From the NCBI RefSeq assembly GCF_900626285.1, contig NZ_LR131147.1, positions 1,735,654 to 1,799,653 on the forward strand: DNA of 64,000 bases, in the 5' to 3' direction. Source of the DNA: Intestinimonas massiliensis (ex Afouda et al. 2020). GTDB lineage: Bacteria > Bacillota > Clostridia > Oscillospirales > Oscillospiraceae. Below, piece by piece: positions 16,112-24,855 of this stretch. The notes below the pieces were generated by a model that was not told the origin of the DNA, ran no database searches, and saw nothing but the letters and a program-made list of their open reading frames with translations. How positions within the stretch are numbered: the stretch's first letter is position 1; each line of letters opens with the position of its first letter. The position numbers were made by a program, and so were the translations under genes.

Positions 16112-17521
16112 TCAGAAATTGAAGTAGATGAAGGGATTATAGGTCCCCTTGATGATGAAGCTGGCCGACACCAGAAAGATGGCAGCCGCCAGGACGGCGT
16201 AGCCCAGGTCGGGCAGAATGCTCCGGCTGCCCGCCAGCTTGTCCCGCAGCTTTGGGGCCACCGGCGCGGAAAAGACGGCGCCCGCCAGCAATACCGTCCA
16301 GTTCTCCCGGAAAAACAGGCCGGCTTCATCACTCCACAGCCCGGCGCCCCGGCCGAACATGGCTGCCAGGAAGCCCGCCGCCTCCCCCAGGCTGTCCGCC
16401 CGGAAGAGCACCCAGGCGAAGTTGACCATCAGGAAGGTGAACAGCCACCGGCACACCGCCGGCCAGCCCCGGCCCAGGTGCCCGTATTTCTCCAGCACCA
16501 GCAGCACGAAGTAAAACAGGCCCCAGGCGATAAAGGTCCAGTTGGCCCCGTGCCAGATGCCGGTGAGCAGCCATACCACGAACAGATTGCGAATATGCTT
16601 TGCCTTGGAGGATACCCGGCTGCCCCCCAGGGGGAAGTAGACATAATCCCGGAACCAGGTGGACAGGGAGATGTGCCACCGCCGCCAGAACTCGGTGACC
16701 GACTTGGAGATATAGGGGTAGTTGAAGTTCTCCAGGAAGTGGAAGCCGAACATCTTCCCCAGACCGATGGCCATATCGGAGTAGCCGGAGAAGTCGTAGT
16801 AGATCTGCAGGGTGTAGCACAGGGACCCCAGCCAGGCATAGGCGGTGGTCAGCTTGTCCACGCCCCCCAGGTCAAAGGCCCGGTCGGCCACCAGGGCCAG
16901 CTGGTTGGCCAGCAGCACCTTTTTCGCCAAACCCACGATGAACCGGGCACAGCCGGCGGAGAAGTCGTCCCAGGTCTCCCTCCGGTTGTCGATCTGGTCG
17001 GCCACCGTCTCATACTTGACGATGGGGCCGGCGATGAGCTGGGGGAAGAAGGAGATGTACAGCCCCACCTTCAGGGGGGAACGCTGGACATGGCCCCTCC
17101 CCCGCTGCACGTCCAGCACATAGCTCAGGGCCTGGAAGGTGAAGAAGGAGATGCCGATGGGCAGCTCGATGCCCGGGATCACAAAGGACGCACCCAGATG
17201 ATTCAGAATACCTAAAGTAAATGTCAGGTATTTAAATACGAACAGGATACCCAGATTGAACAGAACCGCCATCAGCACGGGCACTTTCGTGCCCGTGCCC
17301 ACGGACTGTCCGTGGGCCACCCACAGGCCGAAGCCGTAGTTGACCACGATGGAGAGCATCATCACCAGCACGAACCAGGGCTCTCCCCAGGCGTAAAACA
17401 CCAGGGAGGCCAGCAGCAGGAAGATATTCTGGGCCTGCCGCCACCGTCTCAGGAACAGATAGTAGACGATGAGCACCCCGGGCAGGAACAGAAACAGAAA
17501 CACAGAACTGGAAAAAAGCAC
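16112..17521 (-). CDS. MBOAT family O-acyltransferase (AlgI/DltB-like)
   Basis: A 469-residue polytopic membrane enzyme with 10-12 helices that passes acyl groups across the membrane to surface glycans or teichoic acids. Signature stretches are FFPQLIAGPIVKY, EFWRRWHISLSTWFRDYVYFPLGG and the active-site histidine in LLTGIWHGANWTF. The start is GTG at 17521 with GGGAGG eight bases upstream. It heads a three-gene minus-strand unit (MBOAT, DHHW, MFS). No dltA/dltC genes are present, so AlgI-type O-acetylation is more likely than D-alanylation. Confidence 0.92.
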   Translation of the reverse strand: MLFSSSVFLFLFLPGVLIVYYLFLRRWRQAQNIFLLLASLVFYAWGEPWFVLVMMLSIVVNYGFGLWVAHGQSVGTGTKVPVLMAVLFNLGILFVFKYLTFTLGILNHLGASFVIPGIELPIGISFFTFQALSYVLDVQRGRGHVQRSPLKVGLYISFFPQLIAGPIVKYETVADQIDNRRETWDDFSAGCARFIVGLAKKVLLANQLALVADRAFDLGGVDKLTTAYAWLGSLCYTLQIYYDFSGYSDMAIGLGKMFGFHFLENFNYPYISKSVTEFWRRWHISLSTWFRDYVYFPLGGSRVSSKAKHIRNLFVVWLLTGIWHGANWTFIAWGLFYFVLLVLEKYGHLGRGWPAVCRWLFTFLMVNFAWVLFRADSLGEAAGFLAAMFGRGAGLWSDEAGLFFRENWTVLLAGAVFSAPVAPKLRDKLAGSRSILPDLGYAVLAAAIFLVSASFIIKGTYNPFIYFNF

Positions 17522-17535
17522 GCAGCCGCCTCCCC

Positions 17536-17904
17536 TCAGTTCCCGGCGGGAACCAGCTCGATCCAGTAGCCGTCCGGGTCCTCGATGAAGTAGACCCCCA
17601 TGTCCGGATTCTCAAAGCAGACGCACCCCATGGCCCGGTGCTGCTCCAGCAGCTGGTCGAAGCGGTCGGTGCGGAAGGCCAGGTGGAATTCCTGCTCCCC
17701 CAGGTCGTATGGCTCGCTCCGGTCCCGCAGCCAGGTCAGCTCCAGCCGGAAATCGCTCTCCCCGTCCCCCAGGTACACCAGCTTGAAGGAGCCGTCCTCG
17801 GCCTTCTTCTCCTCCACCGGCGTCAGCCCCAGGGCCTCCTTATAAAAGGCCAGGGACCGCTCCAGGTCCAGTACGTTGAAATTGAAATGGTCAAATCGCA
17901 GCAT
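17536..17904 (-). CDS. VOC family (glyoxalase-like) protein
   Basis: A 122-residue protein built from two beta-alpha-beta-beta-beta modules. Module one is FDHFNFNVLDLERSLAFYKEALGL; module two ends FIEDPDGYWIELVPAGN with the C-terminal metal-ligand glutamate. It resembles lactoylglutathione lyase, but glutathione use in Clostridia is uncommon, so the substrate is open. The ATG at 17904 has AAGGAG upstream and is preferred to the start of the longer frame. It is 14 bases upstream of the MBOAT gene on the same strand and may be read with it. Confidence 0.8.
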   Translation of the reverse strand: MLRFDHFNFNVLDLERSLAFYKEALGLTPVEEKKAEDGSFKLVYLGDGESDFRLELTWLRDRSEPYDLGEQEFHLAFRTDRFDQLLEQHRAMGCVCFENPDMGVYFIEDPDGYWIELVPAGN

Positions 17905-17929
17905 GGTCGTTTCTCCTTGTTGATTGATA

Positions 17930-17974
17930 TTACATGCCTTCGGCAATCCTTCGGCCCGTAGGGGTGGCGGCCAG
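17930..17974 (-). pseudogene. Duplicate copy of the sdaAA 3' end
   Basis: These 45 bases match the last 14 codons plus stop of sdaAA (18114-18158) at 39 of 45 positions. All six differences fall at third codon positions, so both copies encode LAATPTGRRIAEGM and a stop codon. A 17-base identical core lies at 17940-17956 and 18124-18140. The copy is in the same orientation, 184 bases away. The rest of the gene is missing, so this is a fragment. Third-position-only divergence implies it was once the tail of a functional serine dehydratase gene. Confidence 0.8.
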
Positions 17975-18113
17975 ACAACCCCACGAAATATTCCATTTCG
18001 CGGGGACCCCTTTTTTCACTTGCGCGGCAGAACTGAATTCCGCCTTGCGCCAAGGTTTTTGCTTCGCAAAAACGCTTGTACGCGCCACTCGGCGCGATAG
18101 GGCGGCCTGGCCG
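17975..18113. repeat. Structured 139-bp segment between the two sdaAA tails
   Basis: Three hairpins follow one another. CCCC-a-CGAAAT (17979-17989) pairs with ATTTCG-c-GGGG (17995-18005) with one mismatch. GTTTTTGC (18055-18062) pairs with GCAAAAAC (18066-18073). CGCGCC (18081-18086) pairs with GGCGCG (18091-18096). A run of six T follows GGGGACCCC at 18002-18010. No gene with a ribosome binding site is present. The look is that of a small non-coding interspersed repeat or the scar of an integrated element. Confidence 0.55.
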
Positions 18114-18962
18114 CTACATACCCTCGGCAATCCTTCGGCCGGTGGGCGTGGCGGCCAGGCCGCCGCCGCCGGTCTCCCGCAGGGAGGCGGGCAGGGCCTC
18201 CCCCACTGAGCGCATGGCGTCGATGACCTCGTCGCAGGGGATGGCGCTCCCCACGCCGGACAGGGCCAGCTCGGCACAGGACAGGGCGTTCATGGCCCCC
18301 ATCACGTTGCGGGTGACGCAGGGCACCTCCACCAGCCCGGCCACCGGATCGCACACCAGGCCCAGGGTGTTGGCCAGGGCCAGGGCGCAGGCGGCGGCCA
18401 TCTGCTCCCCGGTGCCCCCCATCAGGTGGACCAGGGCGGCGGCGGCCATGGCGGAGGCGGAGCCCACCTCGGCCTGACAGCCCCCCTCCGCACCTGAGAT
18501 GGAGGCCCGGGTGGCGATGACCTGTCCGAAACCGGCGGCCACATAGAGGGCCTGTACCATCTGCTCGTCCTTCAGGCCGTCCCTGGCCTGGAGGGGCAGC
18601 AGCACCGCCGGGAGCACCCCGCTGGAGCCGGCGGTGGGGGCGGCCACGATGCGCTTCATACAGGCGTTGCACTCCCCCGTTTTCAATGCGGCGGCCATCA
18701 CCTGCCGCAGGAAGGGGGGGCACAGGCCGGGCCCTTCCCCCTCCAGCAGGGCCCCCGCCCCGCCGGTGAGCCCGCTGTGGGACCGGGCGGCGGGGTCGTA
18801 CTCCGTCACCGGGGGGGCCATGGCCGCCCACAGGGCGGACATCTGGTCCAGGGACTTCTGCCGGTCCACGCCCCGGTCCTTGCAGTCGTCCTCAAGCACC
18901 GCCTCCCACACCGGGCGGGTGCGGGCCGCCGTCAGCAGCCCTTCTATGGATGAAAAAGCCAT
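18114..18962 (-). CDS. sdaAA: L-serine dehydratase, iron-sulfur-dependent, alpha subunit
   Basis: Deaminates L-serine to pyruvate together with the beta subunit, using a [4Fe-4S] cluster. The 282 residues include SHSGLTGG, CNACMKRIVAAPTAGSSGVLPA (about 98-119), GAEGGCQAEVGSA (about 158-169) and CDPVAGLVEVPC, all hallmark stretches with the cluster cysteines. The C-terminus GLAATPTGRRIAEGM is family-typical. It begins one base after sdaAB stops, with GGAGGAGG upstream, so the pair is co-translated. Pyruvate made here would feed the same pool as Pyk. The 3' end is flanked by a duplicate of itself. Confidence 0.96.
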   Translation of the reverse strand: MAFSSIEGLLTAARTRPVWEAVLEDDCKDRGVDRQKSLDQMSALWAAMAPPVTEYDPAARSHSGLTGGAGALLEGEGPGLCPPFLRQVMAAALKTGECNACMKRIVAAPTAGSSGVLPAVLLPLQARDGLKDEQMVQALYVAAGFGQVIATRASISGAEGGCQAEVGSASAMAAAALVHLMGGTGEQMAAACALALANTLGLVCDPVAGLVEVPCVTRNVMGAMNALSCAELALSGVGSAIPCDEVIDAMRSVGEALPASLRETGGGGLAATPTGRRIAEGM

Positions 18963-18963
18963 G

Positions 18964-19629
18964 TTATTCCTCCTCCGGGGTCAGACAGGTGACCCGCTGG
19001 ATGCCGGGGCAGGCCCGCAGCTCCTCCACCGTTCCGGGCCACACCGGCTGGTCGCTCTCGATGACCATGACGGCCAGGCCCCCCCGGCTGTTGCGGTAGA
19101 GCTGCATGGCCGCGATGTTCACCTGCCGTCGGGACAGGATGGCGGACACCTCCGCCACCATACCGGGCCGGTCCTCGTTGCGGATGATGAGGGTGGGCAG
19201 CTCCCCGGTAAAGCTGGCGTCCAGCCCGTCGATGGAGCACACCTTCACCCGGCCGCCCCCCAGGGAGGAGGCCACCACCTCCAGCTGCTTGCCCCGGGCG
19301 TCCTCCACCCGCAGCAGCACGGTGTTGGGGTGGACCCCCCGGAGCACCGTCTTGCCCACAGTCAGGGCCATCCCCGCCTGGGCTGCCAGCTCAAAGGACC
19401 GGGGCAGCCGGGGATCGTCGGGCCGCATGCCCAGCAGCCCCGCCGCCAGAGCCTTGTCGGTGCCGTGGCCCGCGCCGGTGGCGGCGAAGGAGCCGTGGAG
19501 CAGCAGCTCCGCCTTGACCGGCTGGCTCCCCAGCAGCTTGCGAGTGATGAGCCCGATCCGGGCCGCCCCGGCGGTATGAGAAGAGCTTGGCCCCACCATA
19601 ATGGGGCCCATAATGTCAAAAATGTTCAC
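18964..19629 (-). CDS. sdaAB: L-serine dehydratase, iron-sulfur-dependent, beta subunit
   Basis: A 221-residue partner of SdaAA. The N-terminal part has IMVGPSSSHTAGAARIGL, the serine-dehydratase beta signature, and the C-terminal third (from about residue 145, LIIRNEDRPGMVAEVSAILS) is an ACT domain likely to sense an amino acid. The start is GTG at 19629, eight bases after GGAGGTG. It is first in the sdaAB-sdaAA operon and lies 21 bases downstream of the ClC gene on the same strand, so ClC-sdaAB-sdaAA could be a single transcript. Confidence 0.95.
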   Translation of the reverse strand: MNIFDIMGPIMVGPSSSHTAGAARIGLITRKLLGSQPVKAELLLHGSFAATGAGHGTDKALAAGLLGMRPDDPRLPRSFELAAQAGMALTVGKTVLRGVHPNTVLLRVEDARGKQLEVVASSLGGGRVKVCSIDGLDASFTGELPTLIIRNEDRPGMVAEVSAILSRRQVNIAAMQLYRNSRGGLAVMVIESDQPVWPGTVEELRACPGIQRVTCLTPEEE

Positions 19630-19650
19630 TCGTTTCCCACCTCCCGCCGG

Positions 19651-20967
19651 TCAATGGTGTTCTTCATTGGCCTTTTTGTCGATAAATTCAGGCCGCAGCT
19701 TACTATAAACGATTTTCTGCTCGCTGTACAGCCCGTAATAGCCGGACAGCATGTAGGACACCGCCAGACACACGGCGAACAGGCACAGGCTCTGGCCGGT
19801 GAACAACCCCAGGCTGTCCCCGGCAAAGAGCTCCAGGGCCAGCAGCAGGGAGCTGATGGGGCAGTTGGTAACGCCGCAGAACACACACACCATGCCCAGC
19901 CCCGCCCCAAAGGAGGGGTGGAGCCCCAGCAGGGGGGCCACGGTGCAGCCGAAGGTGGCGCCGGTAAAGAACACCGGCACGATCTCGCCGCCCTTGAAGC
20001 CCGCCCCCAGGGTGATGGTGGTGAAGAGCATCTTGAAGAAGAAGGCCTCCGGCCGGGCCTCACCGCCCACGGCGGCGTGGATCACCGCCTCCCCGGCGCC
20101 GTTGTAGTCGTAGCTGCCCGGGTTCCAGATCCACACCAGGAAGGTGAGGCCGATGACCAGGGCGCCGCCCACCGCCGCCCGGACATTGGGGCCCGGCAGA
20201 TACTTCTCATACAGATGGGGGGCGGCGTGCATCAGCCGGCAGAAGAAGATGGACAGCAGGGCGAACAGGATGCCCATGCCGATGACCTGGAGCAGGGTGA
20301 GGGCGCTCAGGTTGGGGATGCCCTCCAGGGTAAAGGAGGTGGCGGGCACGTCAAAGGCCTGGGCCATCCACAGGCCCACGATGGCGGACAGGATACAGGG
20401 CACCATGGCGGCGTAGTAGAGCACCCCCACGCTGGTGACCTCCATGGCGAACATGGCCGCCGTCAGCGGGGTGCCGAACAGGGCGGAAAAGGCGGCCGCC
20501 ATGCCGCACATGGTGATGATCCGGCTGTCCTTGTCGTCCAGGCGCATCCACTGACCGATCTTGGAGGAGATGGAGCCGCCGATCTGGAGGATGGCCCCCT
20601 CCCGGCCGGAGGAGCCACCCAGCAGGTGGGTGATGATGGTGGAGAGGAACACCAGCGGCGCGGTGCGCAGCCGCAGGGGCTTGTTCTCCCGCACCGCCAC
20701 CAGCACAAAGTTGGTGCCCCGGTCCCCCGCCATGCCGCACACCCGGTAGAGCTGCACGATGGCCACGCCCCCCAGGGGGAGCAGAAGGAGCAGCAGCGGA
20801 TGGGCGTGGCGCAGGTTGGTGACGGCGGAAAAGGCATAATAAAACGCCGTGGCCACTCCGCCGCACACCACACCGCAGATGGCCGCGAAAATCAGCCATT
20901 TGACAAAGGTAACAGCCTGGTCTGCCTGGTGGAACCGCCCCGGCGGGCTCTGCTGGATTGCTCTCAT
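19651..20967 (-). CDS. ClC family chloride channel/antiporter
   Basis: A 438-residue polytopic membrane protein of the ClC fold. The gating-glutamate motif is GGSSGREGAILQIGG (E123) and the second anion-coordinating motif is GAGFKGGEIVPVFFTGA. The first selectivity loop reads GDRGTNF in place of the classic GSGIP, so the transported anion (chloride, fluoride or other) should not be assumed. There are no CBS domains at the C-terminus. ATG at 20967 follows AAGGA by about ten bases. It lies just upstream of the serine dehydratase genes. Confidence 0.87.
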   Translation of the reverse strand: MRAIQQSPPGRFHQADQAVTFVKWLIFAAICGVVCGGVATAFYYAFSAVTNLRHAHPLLLLLLPLGGVAIVQLYRVCGMAGDRGTNFVLVAVRENKPLRLRTAPLVFLSTIITHLLGGSSGREGAILQIGGSISSKIGQWMRLDDKDSRIITMCGMAAAFSALFGTPLTAAMFAMEVTSVGVLYYAAMVPCILSAIVGLWMAQAFDVPATSFTLEGIPNLSALTLLQVIGMGILFALLSIFFCRLMHAAPHLYEKYLPGPNVRAAVGGALVIGLTFLVWIWNPGSYDYNGAGEAVIHAAVGGEARPEAFFFKMLFTTITLGAGFKGGEIVPVFFTGATFGCTVAPLLGLHPSFGAGLGMVCVFCGVTNCPISSLLLALELFAGDSLGLFTGQSLCLFAVCLAVSYMLSGYYGLYSEQKIVYSKLRPEFIDKKANEEHH

Positions 20968-21113
20968 TTCTTCTCATCCTTCCCCTTTGCGCTGGGGCTA
21001 TTATATCATGGATACCAACTTTTTTCCTCATTCTTATGGATTTTTTTCAGAGCTGTGCTATACTGATTTTTGTATAAACATTTCGATGCGATTCATTCAG
21101 AGGAGGAATTACT

Positions 21114-22463
21114 TTGCAACCCCCATTATGGCCTTCGCTCCTGCTGCAGGTCATACTTTTACTGCTGACCGCTTTTTTCGCAGCCGCTGAGCTGTCCATT
21201 CCCGCTCCCGATGAGGGGGAGCTCCGCCATCAGGCCGAGGAGGGCGACGGAAAAGCCGCCCGGCTGCTCAAGCTGATGGCCCGCCCGGTGCGCACCCGCA
21301 CCACCATCCAGCTGTGCGTCACCCTGTGCGGCTTCTTTTCCGCCGCCTGGGCCGTTCTGGCCTTCGGCCTGCCCCTGGGCCGGTGGGCGGTAAACCAGTG
21401 GGAACTGACCGGCGGCAGCGCCCATGCCGTCCGGACCCTGGCCGCCGTTCTGGTCACCCTGATCGCGGCTCTTATCGTCATGGCCTTCGGGTACCTCATC
21501 CCCCGCCGGGTCTCCCTCCACCGGGGGGAGCAGGCCGCCCGGCTCACCTGCGGGGCGGTGGCCGCCCTGTCTGTCCTGCTGCTCCCTCTCACAGCCCTGC
21601 TGGAGGGGATCAGCGGTCTGGTGCTCCGCCTGCTCCACCTGGACCCCCACCCCGACCGGGCCCCGGTGTCCGAGGAGGGCATCCGCAAGATGGTGGACAT
21701 CGGCGAGGAAAAGGGCGCCATCGAGAGCGACGAGAAGGAAATGATCGAGAACATCTTCGAGTTCAACAACATGACCGCCGAGGATGTGATGGTCCACCGC
21801 ACCGACATGGTGATGATCTGGGTGGACGACACGGCGGAGGAGATCGAGCAGACCATCGAGAGCTCCGGCCTGTCCCGGTTCCCGGTGTATGAGGAGGACG
21901 CCGACGACGTCATCGGCATCCTGAACACCCGGGAATGGCTGCTCAACACCCGGAAGGACCAGCCCAAGCCTCTGCGGGAACTGCTCCGCCCGGCCTATTT
22001 CGTCCCCGATTCGGTTCGCACCGACGTGCTGTTCCGGGATATGCAGAGCAAGAAGGTCCACCTGTCCATCGTGGTGGACGAGTACGGCGGCACCGCCGGG
22101 CTGGTGACCATGGAGGACCTGCTGGAGGAGATCGTGGGCAACATCTACGACGAGTTCGACCCCCAGGAGGACCAGGAGATCATCCCCCTGGGGAATGACC
22201 GCTGGCGGATCGCCGGCTCCGCCGAGCTGGAGGACATCGGTACCGCTTTGGGGGTGGAGTTCCCCGAGGACGAGGAGACCGAGACCCTGGGCGGCCTGGT
22301 ATTTGCCCAGCTCAGCGTGATCCCCGAGGACGGCAGCCACCCTGAGGTGGAGGCCTACGGCCTGCACATCCGGGTGGAGGAGCTCTCCGAGCGGCGGGTG
22401 GAGTGGGCCACCGTCACCAAGATCGCCCCCGCCCCGGCGGAGGAACCCGCTCCGGCCAACTGA
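21114..22463 (+). CDS. CNNM/CorC family protein (DUF21, CBS pair, CorC_HlyC domain)
   Basis: A 449-residue membrane protein of the hemolysin C/CNNM group, linked to magnesium or cobalt efflux in studied members. The N-terminal DUF21 domain covers about residues 1-180 with three or four helices. A linker contains EEGIRKMVDIGEEKGAIESDEKEMIENIFEF. The CBS pair spans about 210-335 (VMVHRTDMV, then VVDEYGGTAGLVTMEDLLEEIVGNIYDEFD). The C-terminal CorC_HlyC domain is at about 350-435. The start codon is TTG at 21114, with AGGAGG at 21101-21106. It is transcribed alone and ends at a strong terminator. Confidence 0.93.
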   Translation: MQPPLWPSLLLQVILLLLTAFFAAAELSIPAPDEGELRHQAEEGDGKAARLLKLMARPVRTRTTIQLCVTLCGFFSAAWAVLAFGLPLGRWAVNQWELTGGSAHAVRTLAAVLVTLIAALIVMAFGYLIPRRVSLHRGEQAARLTCGAVAALSVLLLPLTALLEGISGLVLRLLHLDPHPDRAPVSEEGIRKMVDIGEEKGAIESDEKEMIENIFEFNNMTAEDVMVHRTDMVMIWVDDTAEEIEQTIESSGLSRFPVYEEDADDVIGILNTREWLLNTRKDQPKPLRELLRPAYFVPDSVRTDVLFRDMQSKKVHLSIVVDEYGGTAGLVTMEDLLEEIVGNIYDEFDPQEDQEIIPLGNDRWRIAGSAELEDIGTALGVEFPEDEETETLGGLVFAQLSVIPEDGSHPEVEAYGLHIRVEELSERRVEWATVTKIAPAPAEEPAPAN

Positions 22464-22494
22464 GCCGGCCTGTCGTCCCGCATTGCGCACAAGA

Positions 22495-22537
22495 AATACC
22501 CGCGGCCGAGATTGGAACCCGGCCGCGGGTATTTTTT
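22495..22537 (+). terminator. Terminator of the CNNM gene
   Basis: A 14-bp perfect stem (22495-22508 with 22520-22533), an 11-nt loop and a run of six T (22532-22537). Confidence 0.9.
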
Positions 22538-22552
22538 GCCGTCACACGGCGG

Positions 22553-24673
22553 TCATTCCGCCGTACTGCCGGCTGTGTTGCTGATTGGCACCATAGTCGT
22601 AAAATTATCCCACACAAAGGCCTTGAGCACAGCCCCTTCAAAGCCTGTCAGGGTACCTCCGAAGGTATAGGTCTTTCCCTGCTCAAAATCACCCTGCATG
22701 AAGATAAAGTCGGAAAGAGCCCCCTCTCTGCTGTACAGGGCCAGGATGATGATTCCCTGATCGGTATCGGTGTTTTTGGTCACGCTCACCGACGCCCGGA
22801 ATTTTCCGCCGGCGGAGGGGCTGCCGGACACTGAGCTGACGGTATAATCATATCCGGCGGCGGAAACCGGCTCAAATTTCAGCTCTATGATGGCGCTCTT
22901 GTTGAAGTTCTCCACATACGCCTCCGCCGTACCTCCCGCCGTGCCGTGGACGGTAAGGGCATTGTAGGTGGAAATGGCGTAATATTCGATGTCGGTCACA
23001 CTGTCGGGAATGTACACGTCCTTCAGCTGGTCGTTCAGATAGATGGCCGACTCCAGGATCCGCTCCACCCCGTCGGGAACGTAGTAGGCCGGGTCCGGCT
23101 TGCCGGCGGGATACTGGATCAGCACCGTCTGGTCCTTGCTGAACAGCACCCCGTCCCGGGCGGAGTAGGCCGGGTTGGCGGCGTCAATGGTGATGGCCTC
23201 CAGCGCCGTACAGCTCCCCATGGCTTCGGCGCCGATCTCCGTCACCGAGGCGGGGACAAACAGCTCCGTGATATTGGTGTAGGCAAAGGCGTAGTCCGCC
23301 AGGGCGGTGACCCCGCTGCCGATCTCGATTTCGGTGATCTCGTCCCCGTACTCGATCCAGGGGGCCTCATAGCCGTCATAGCTCATGGCCCCGGTGCCGG
23401 AGATGGTCAGCTTCCCGTCCATCAGCGTCCAGGTCAGGTCGGCTCCGCAGGCGCCGCCGGGATTCTGGGGCTCCACCGGCTCGGCTGTCACGGTGACCTG
23501 ACAGGTGGCGGTAAAGCCGCCGTCCTCCGAGGTGGCGATAATTGCCACCGTACCTTCTGAGACGCCGGTCACCACACCATTTTCCACCGTGGCGGTGGAT
23601 TCGTTGGAGCTCCGCCACGTCACTGTCTGGTTGGTGGTGCCCTGGGGCGTGAACACGGGCCGCAGGGTGATTGTCTCCCCCTCCTGCACGGTGGCCTCCG
23701 CCGGGTCAAGGGCCAGGCCCGCCGCATGGATGGTGACCGACTTTTCATTGCGCAGGTAGGGATACCCGTCGTTGACGTTTTCATCCATGGCCCAGACCTG
23801 CTCAAAGTCCCAGCCGGTGTAGTTGCTCTGCATCTTCATGGCCGTCGTGGTTCTGGGGAACATCTGATAAAATTCGTCAGATTCCCAGGAATAGATTCCC
23901 GGCAGGTCCTTGTCGTAATAGCAGCTCTCATACTGGGCGGTACTGGTCCCGATCCATCTGGTGAAGCCCCAGAACTCATGGTAGGAATATTCCCCTTCCG
24001 AGGCGGAGTAGCAGTTTTCAATGGTGCCGTAATTCCGCTGGGCAAAGCAGGCAGTATAATAGCCGTAGGAACGATTGCCGCTCTCAATGCTGAAGGTGAA
24101 CAGCAGCCGGGCGTAGCTGTTTCTGATCACACCGCTGGAGGTGTTGAAGGAGACCATGCCGCCGCAATCCGAGTGGCCCTGTGTATGGGTGTTGTGCATG
24201 ACCAGATGGATGGTCCCCTTCACGGAACAGTTTTCGATGGTACCGCTGTTTTCAAAGACCAGCATGGCCCCGCCCAGCTGGCAGGATTCAAAGGTGGCCT
24301 GGCCCTCCAGGTGCAGATTTTTGATGGTACCCGTATTCTCCTTGATAAAGGCCGCCTCATTGGGATCGTAATCCTCTTTGTCGTAGATCTCCAGCCCGCT
24401 GATGGTGTATCCGTTGCCGTCCAGATTGCCGGTAAATTTCACCACCGGCGTCCACTGGCTGGTAAGGACCACATTGTCCGTCAAAATCCAGTATGCGTTG
24501 GGAAAATCCCCCAGCATCCGCAGCTGTTCCTCGTTGGAGATCTGAAACGGCATTGTCTCGGTCCCCGCCCCTTGCAGGCCGCCGCCCGCCGCCTGAGCCG
24601 GAGCAAACTGGACCAGACACAGCAGGATGGAAACTGTCAGGGTAAACAGAAGGGAACGCCTTGCTCTTTTCAT
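22553..24673 (-). CDS. Secreted BspA-like surface protein (GLUG/beta-helix, Ig-like and leucine-rich repeat)
   Basis: A 706-residue exported protein. A signal peptide lies at about 1-28. Residues about 35-290 form a beta-helix-like region with GLUG-type repeats (FTGNLDGNGYTISGL, NTGTIKNLHLEG, NSGTIENCSVKG, NYGTIENCYS). A BIG2-type Ig-like domain is at about 305-395 (LDPAEATVQEGETITLRPVF, VSEGTVAIIATS). A GADLTWTLMDGKLTISGTGAM block leads into BspA-type leucine-rich repeats (ITELFVPASVTEIG, LKDVYIPDSVTDI) to about 590. The end is a unique beta-rich domain. No SLH or LPXTG anchor is visible. Its divergent neighbour is an ECF sigma gene. Confidence 0.85.
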   Translation of the reverse strand: MKRARRSLLFTLTVSILLCLVQFAPAQAAGGGLQGAGTETMPFQISNEEQLRMLGDFPNAYWILTDNVVLTSQWTPVVKFTGNLDGNGYTISGLEIYDKEDYDPNEAAFIKENTGTIKNLHLEGQATFESCQLGGAMLVFENSGTIENCSVKGTIHLVMHNTHTQGHSDCGGMVSFNTSSGVIRNSYARLLFTFSIESGNRSYGYYTACFAQRNYGTIENCYSASEGEYSYHEFWGFTRWIGTSTAQYESCYYDKDLPGIYSWESDEFYQMFPRTTTAMKMQSNYTGWDFEQVWAMDENVNDGYPYLRNEKSVTIHAAGLALDPAEATVQEGETITLRPVFTPQGTTNQTVTWRSSNESTATVENGVVTGVSEGTVAIIATSEDGGFTATCQVTVTAEPVEPQNPGGACGADLTWTLMDGKLTISGTGAMSYDGYEAPWIEYGDEITEIEIGSGVTALADYAFAYTNITELFVPASVTEIGAEAMGSCTALEAITIDAANPAYSARDGVLFSKDQTVLIQYPAGKPDPAYYVPDGVERILESAIYLNDQLKDVYIPDSVTDIEYYAISTYNALTVHGTAGGTAEAYVENFNKSAIIELKFEPVSAAGYDYTVSSVSGSPSAGGKFRASVSVTKNTDTDQGIIILALYSREGALSDFIFMQGDFEQGKTYTFGGTLTGFEGAVLKAFVWDNFTTMVPISNTAGSTAE

Positions 24674-24855
24674 CTGATCATCATCCTTCCTGAATCATGC
24701 TGGATGCTCTTCCATATTTTATAAGTAAAAGTAAGTATAAGGTATTTTTCGTTTTGTGTCAACTTTGCGGAACAATCCTTTTTTCTTCTTTCTGTGACAA
24801 ATCCGCCGCCCCGCTCGTATCTGAAGTGAAGGCATTTCGACAAGGGGGGACGCCC

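Noticed and set aside
15116..17215. A 699-codon open frame on the plus strand
   Set aside because: It is antisense to the DHHW and MBOAT genes and has only low-complexity sequence. Both minus-strand genes carry clear family motifs.
17930..18277. A 115-codon minus-strand frame that ends in the duplicated sdaAA tail
   Set aside because: It runs out of frame through sdaAA and the hairpin segment, has no ribosome binding site and keeps sense only in the last 14 codons. It is treated as a gene fragment within a repeat element.
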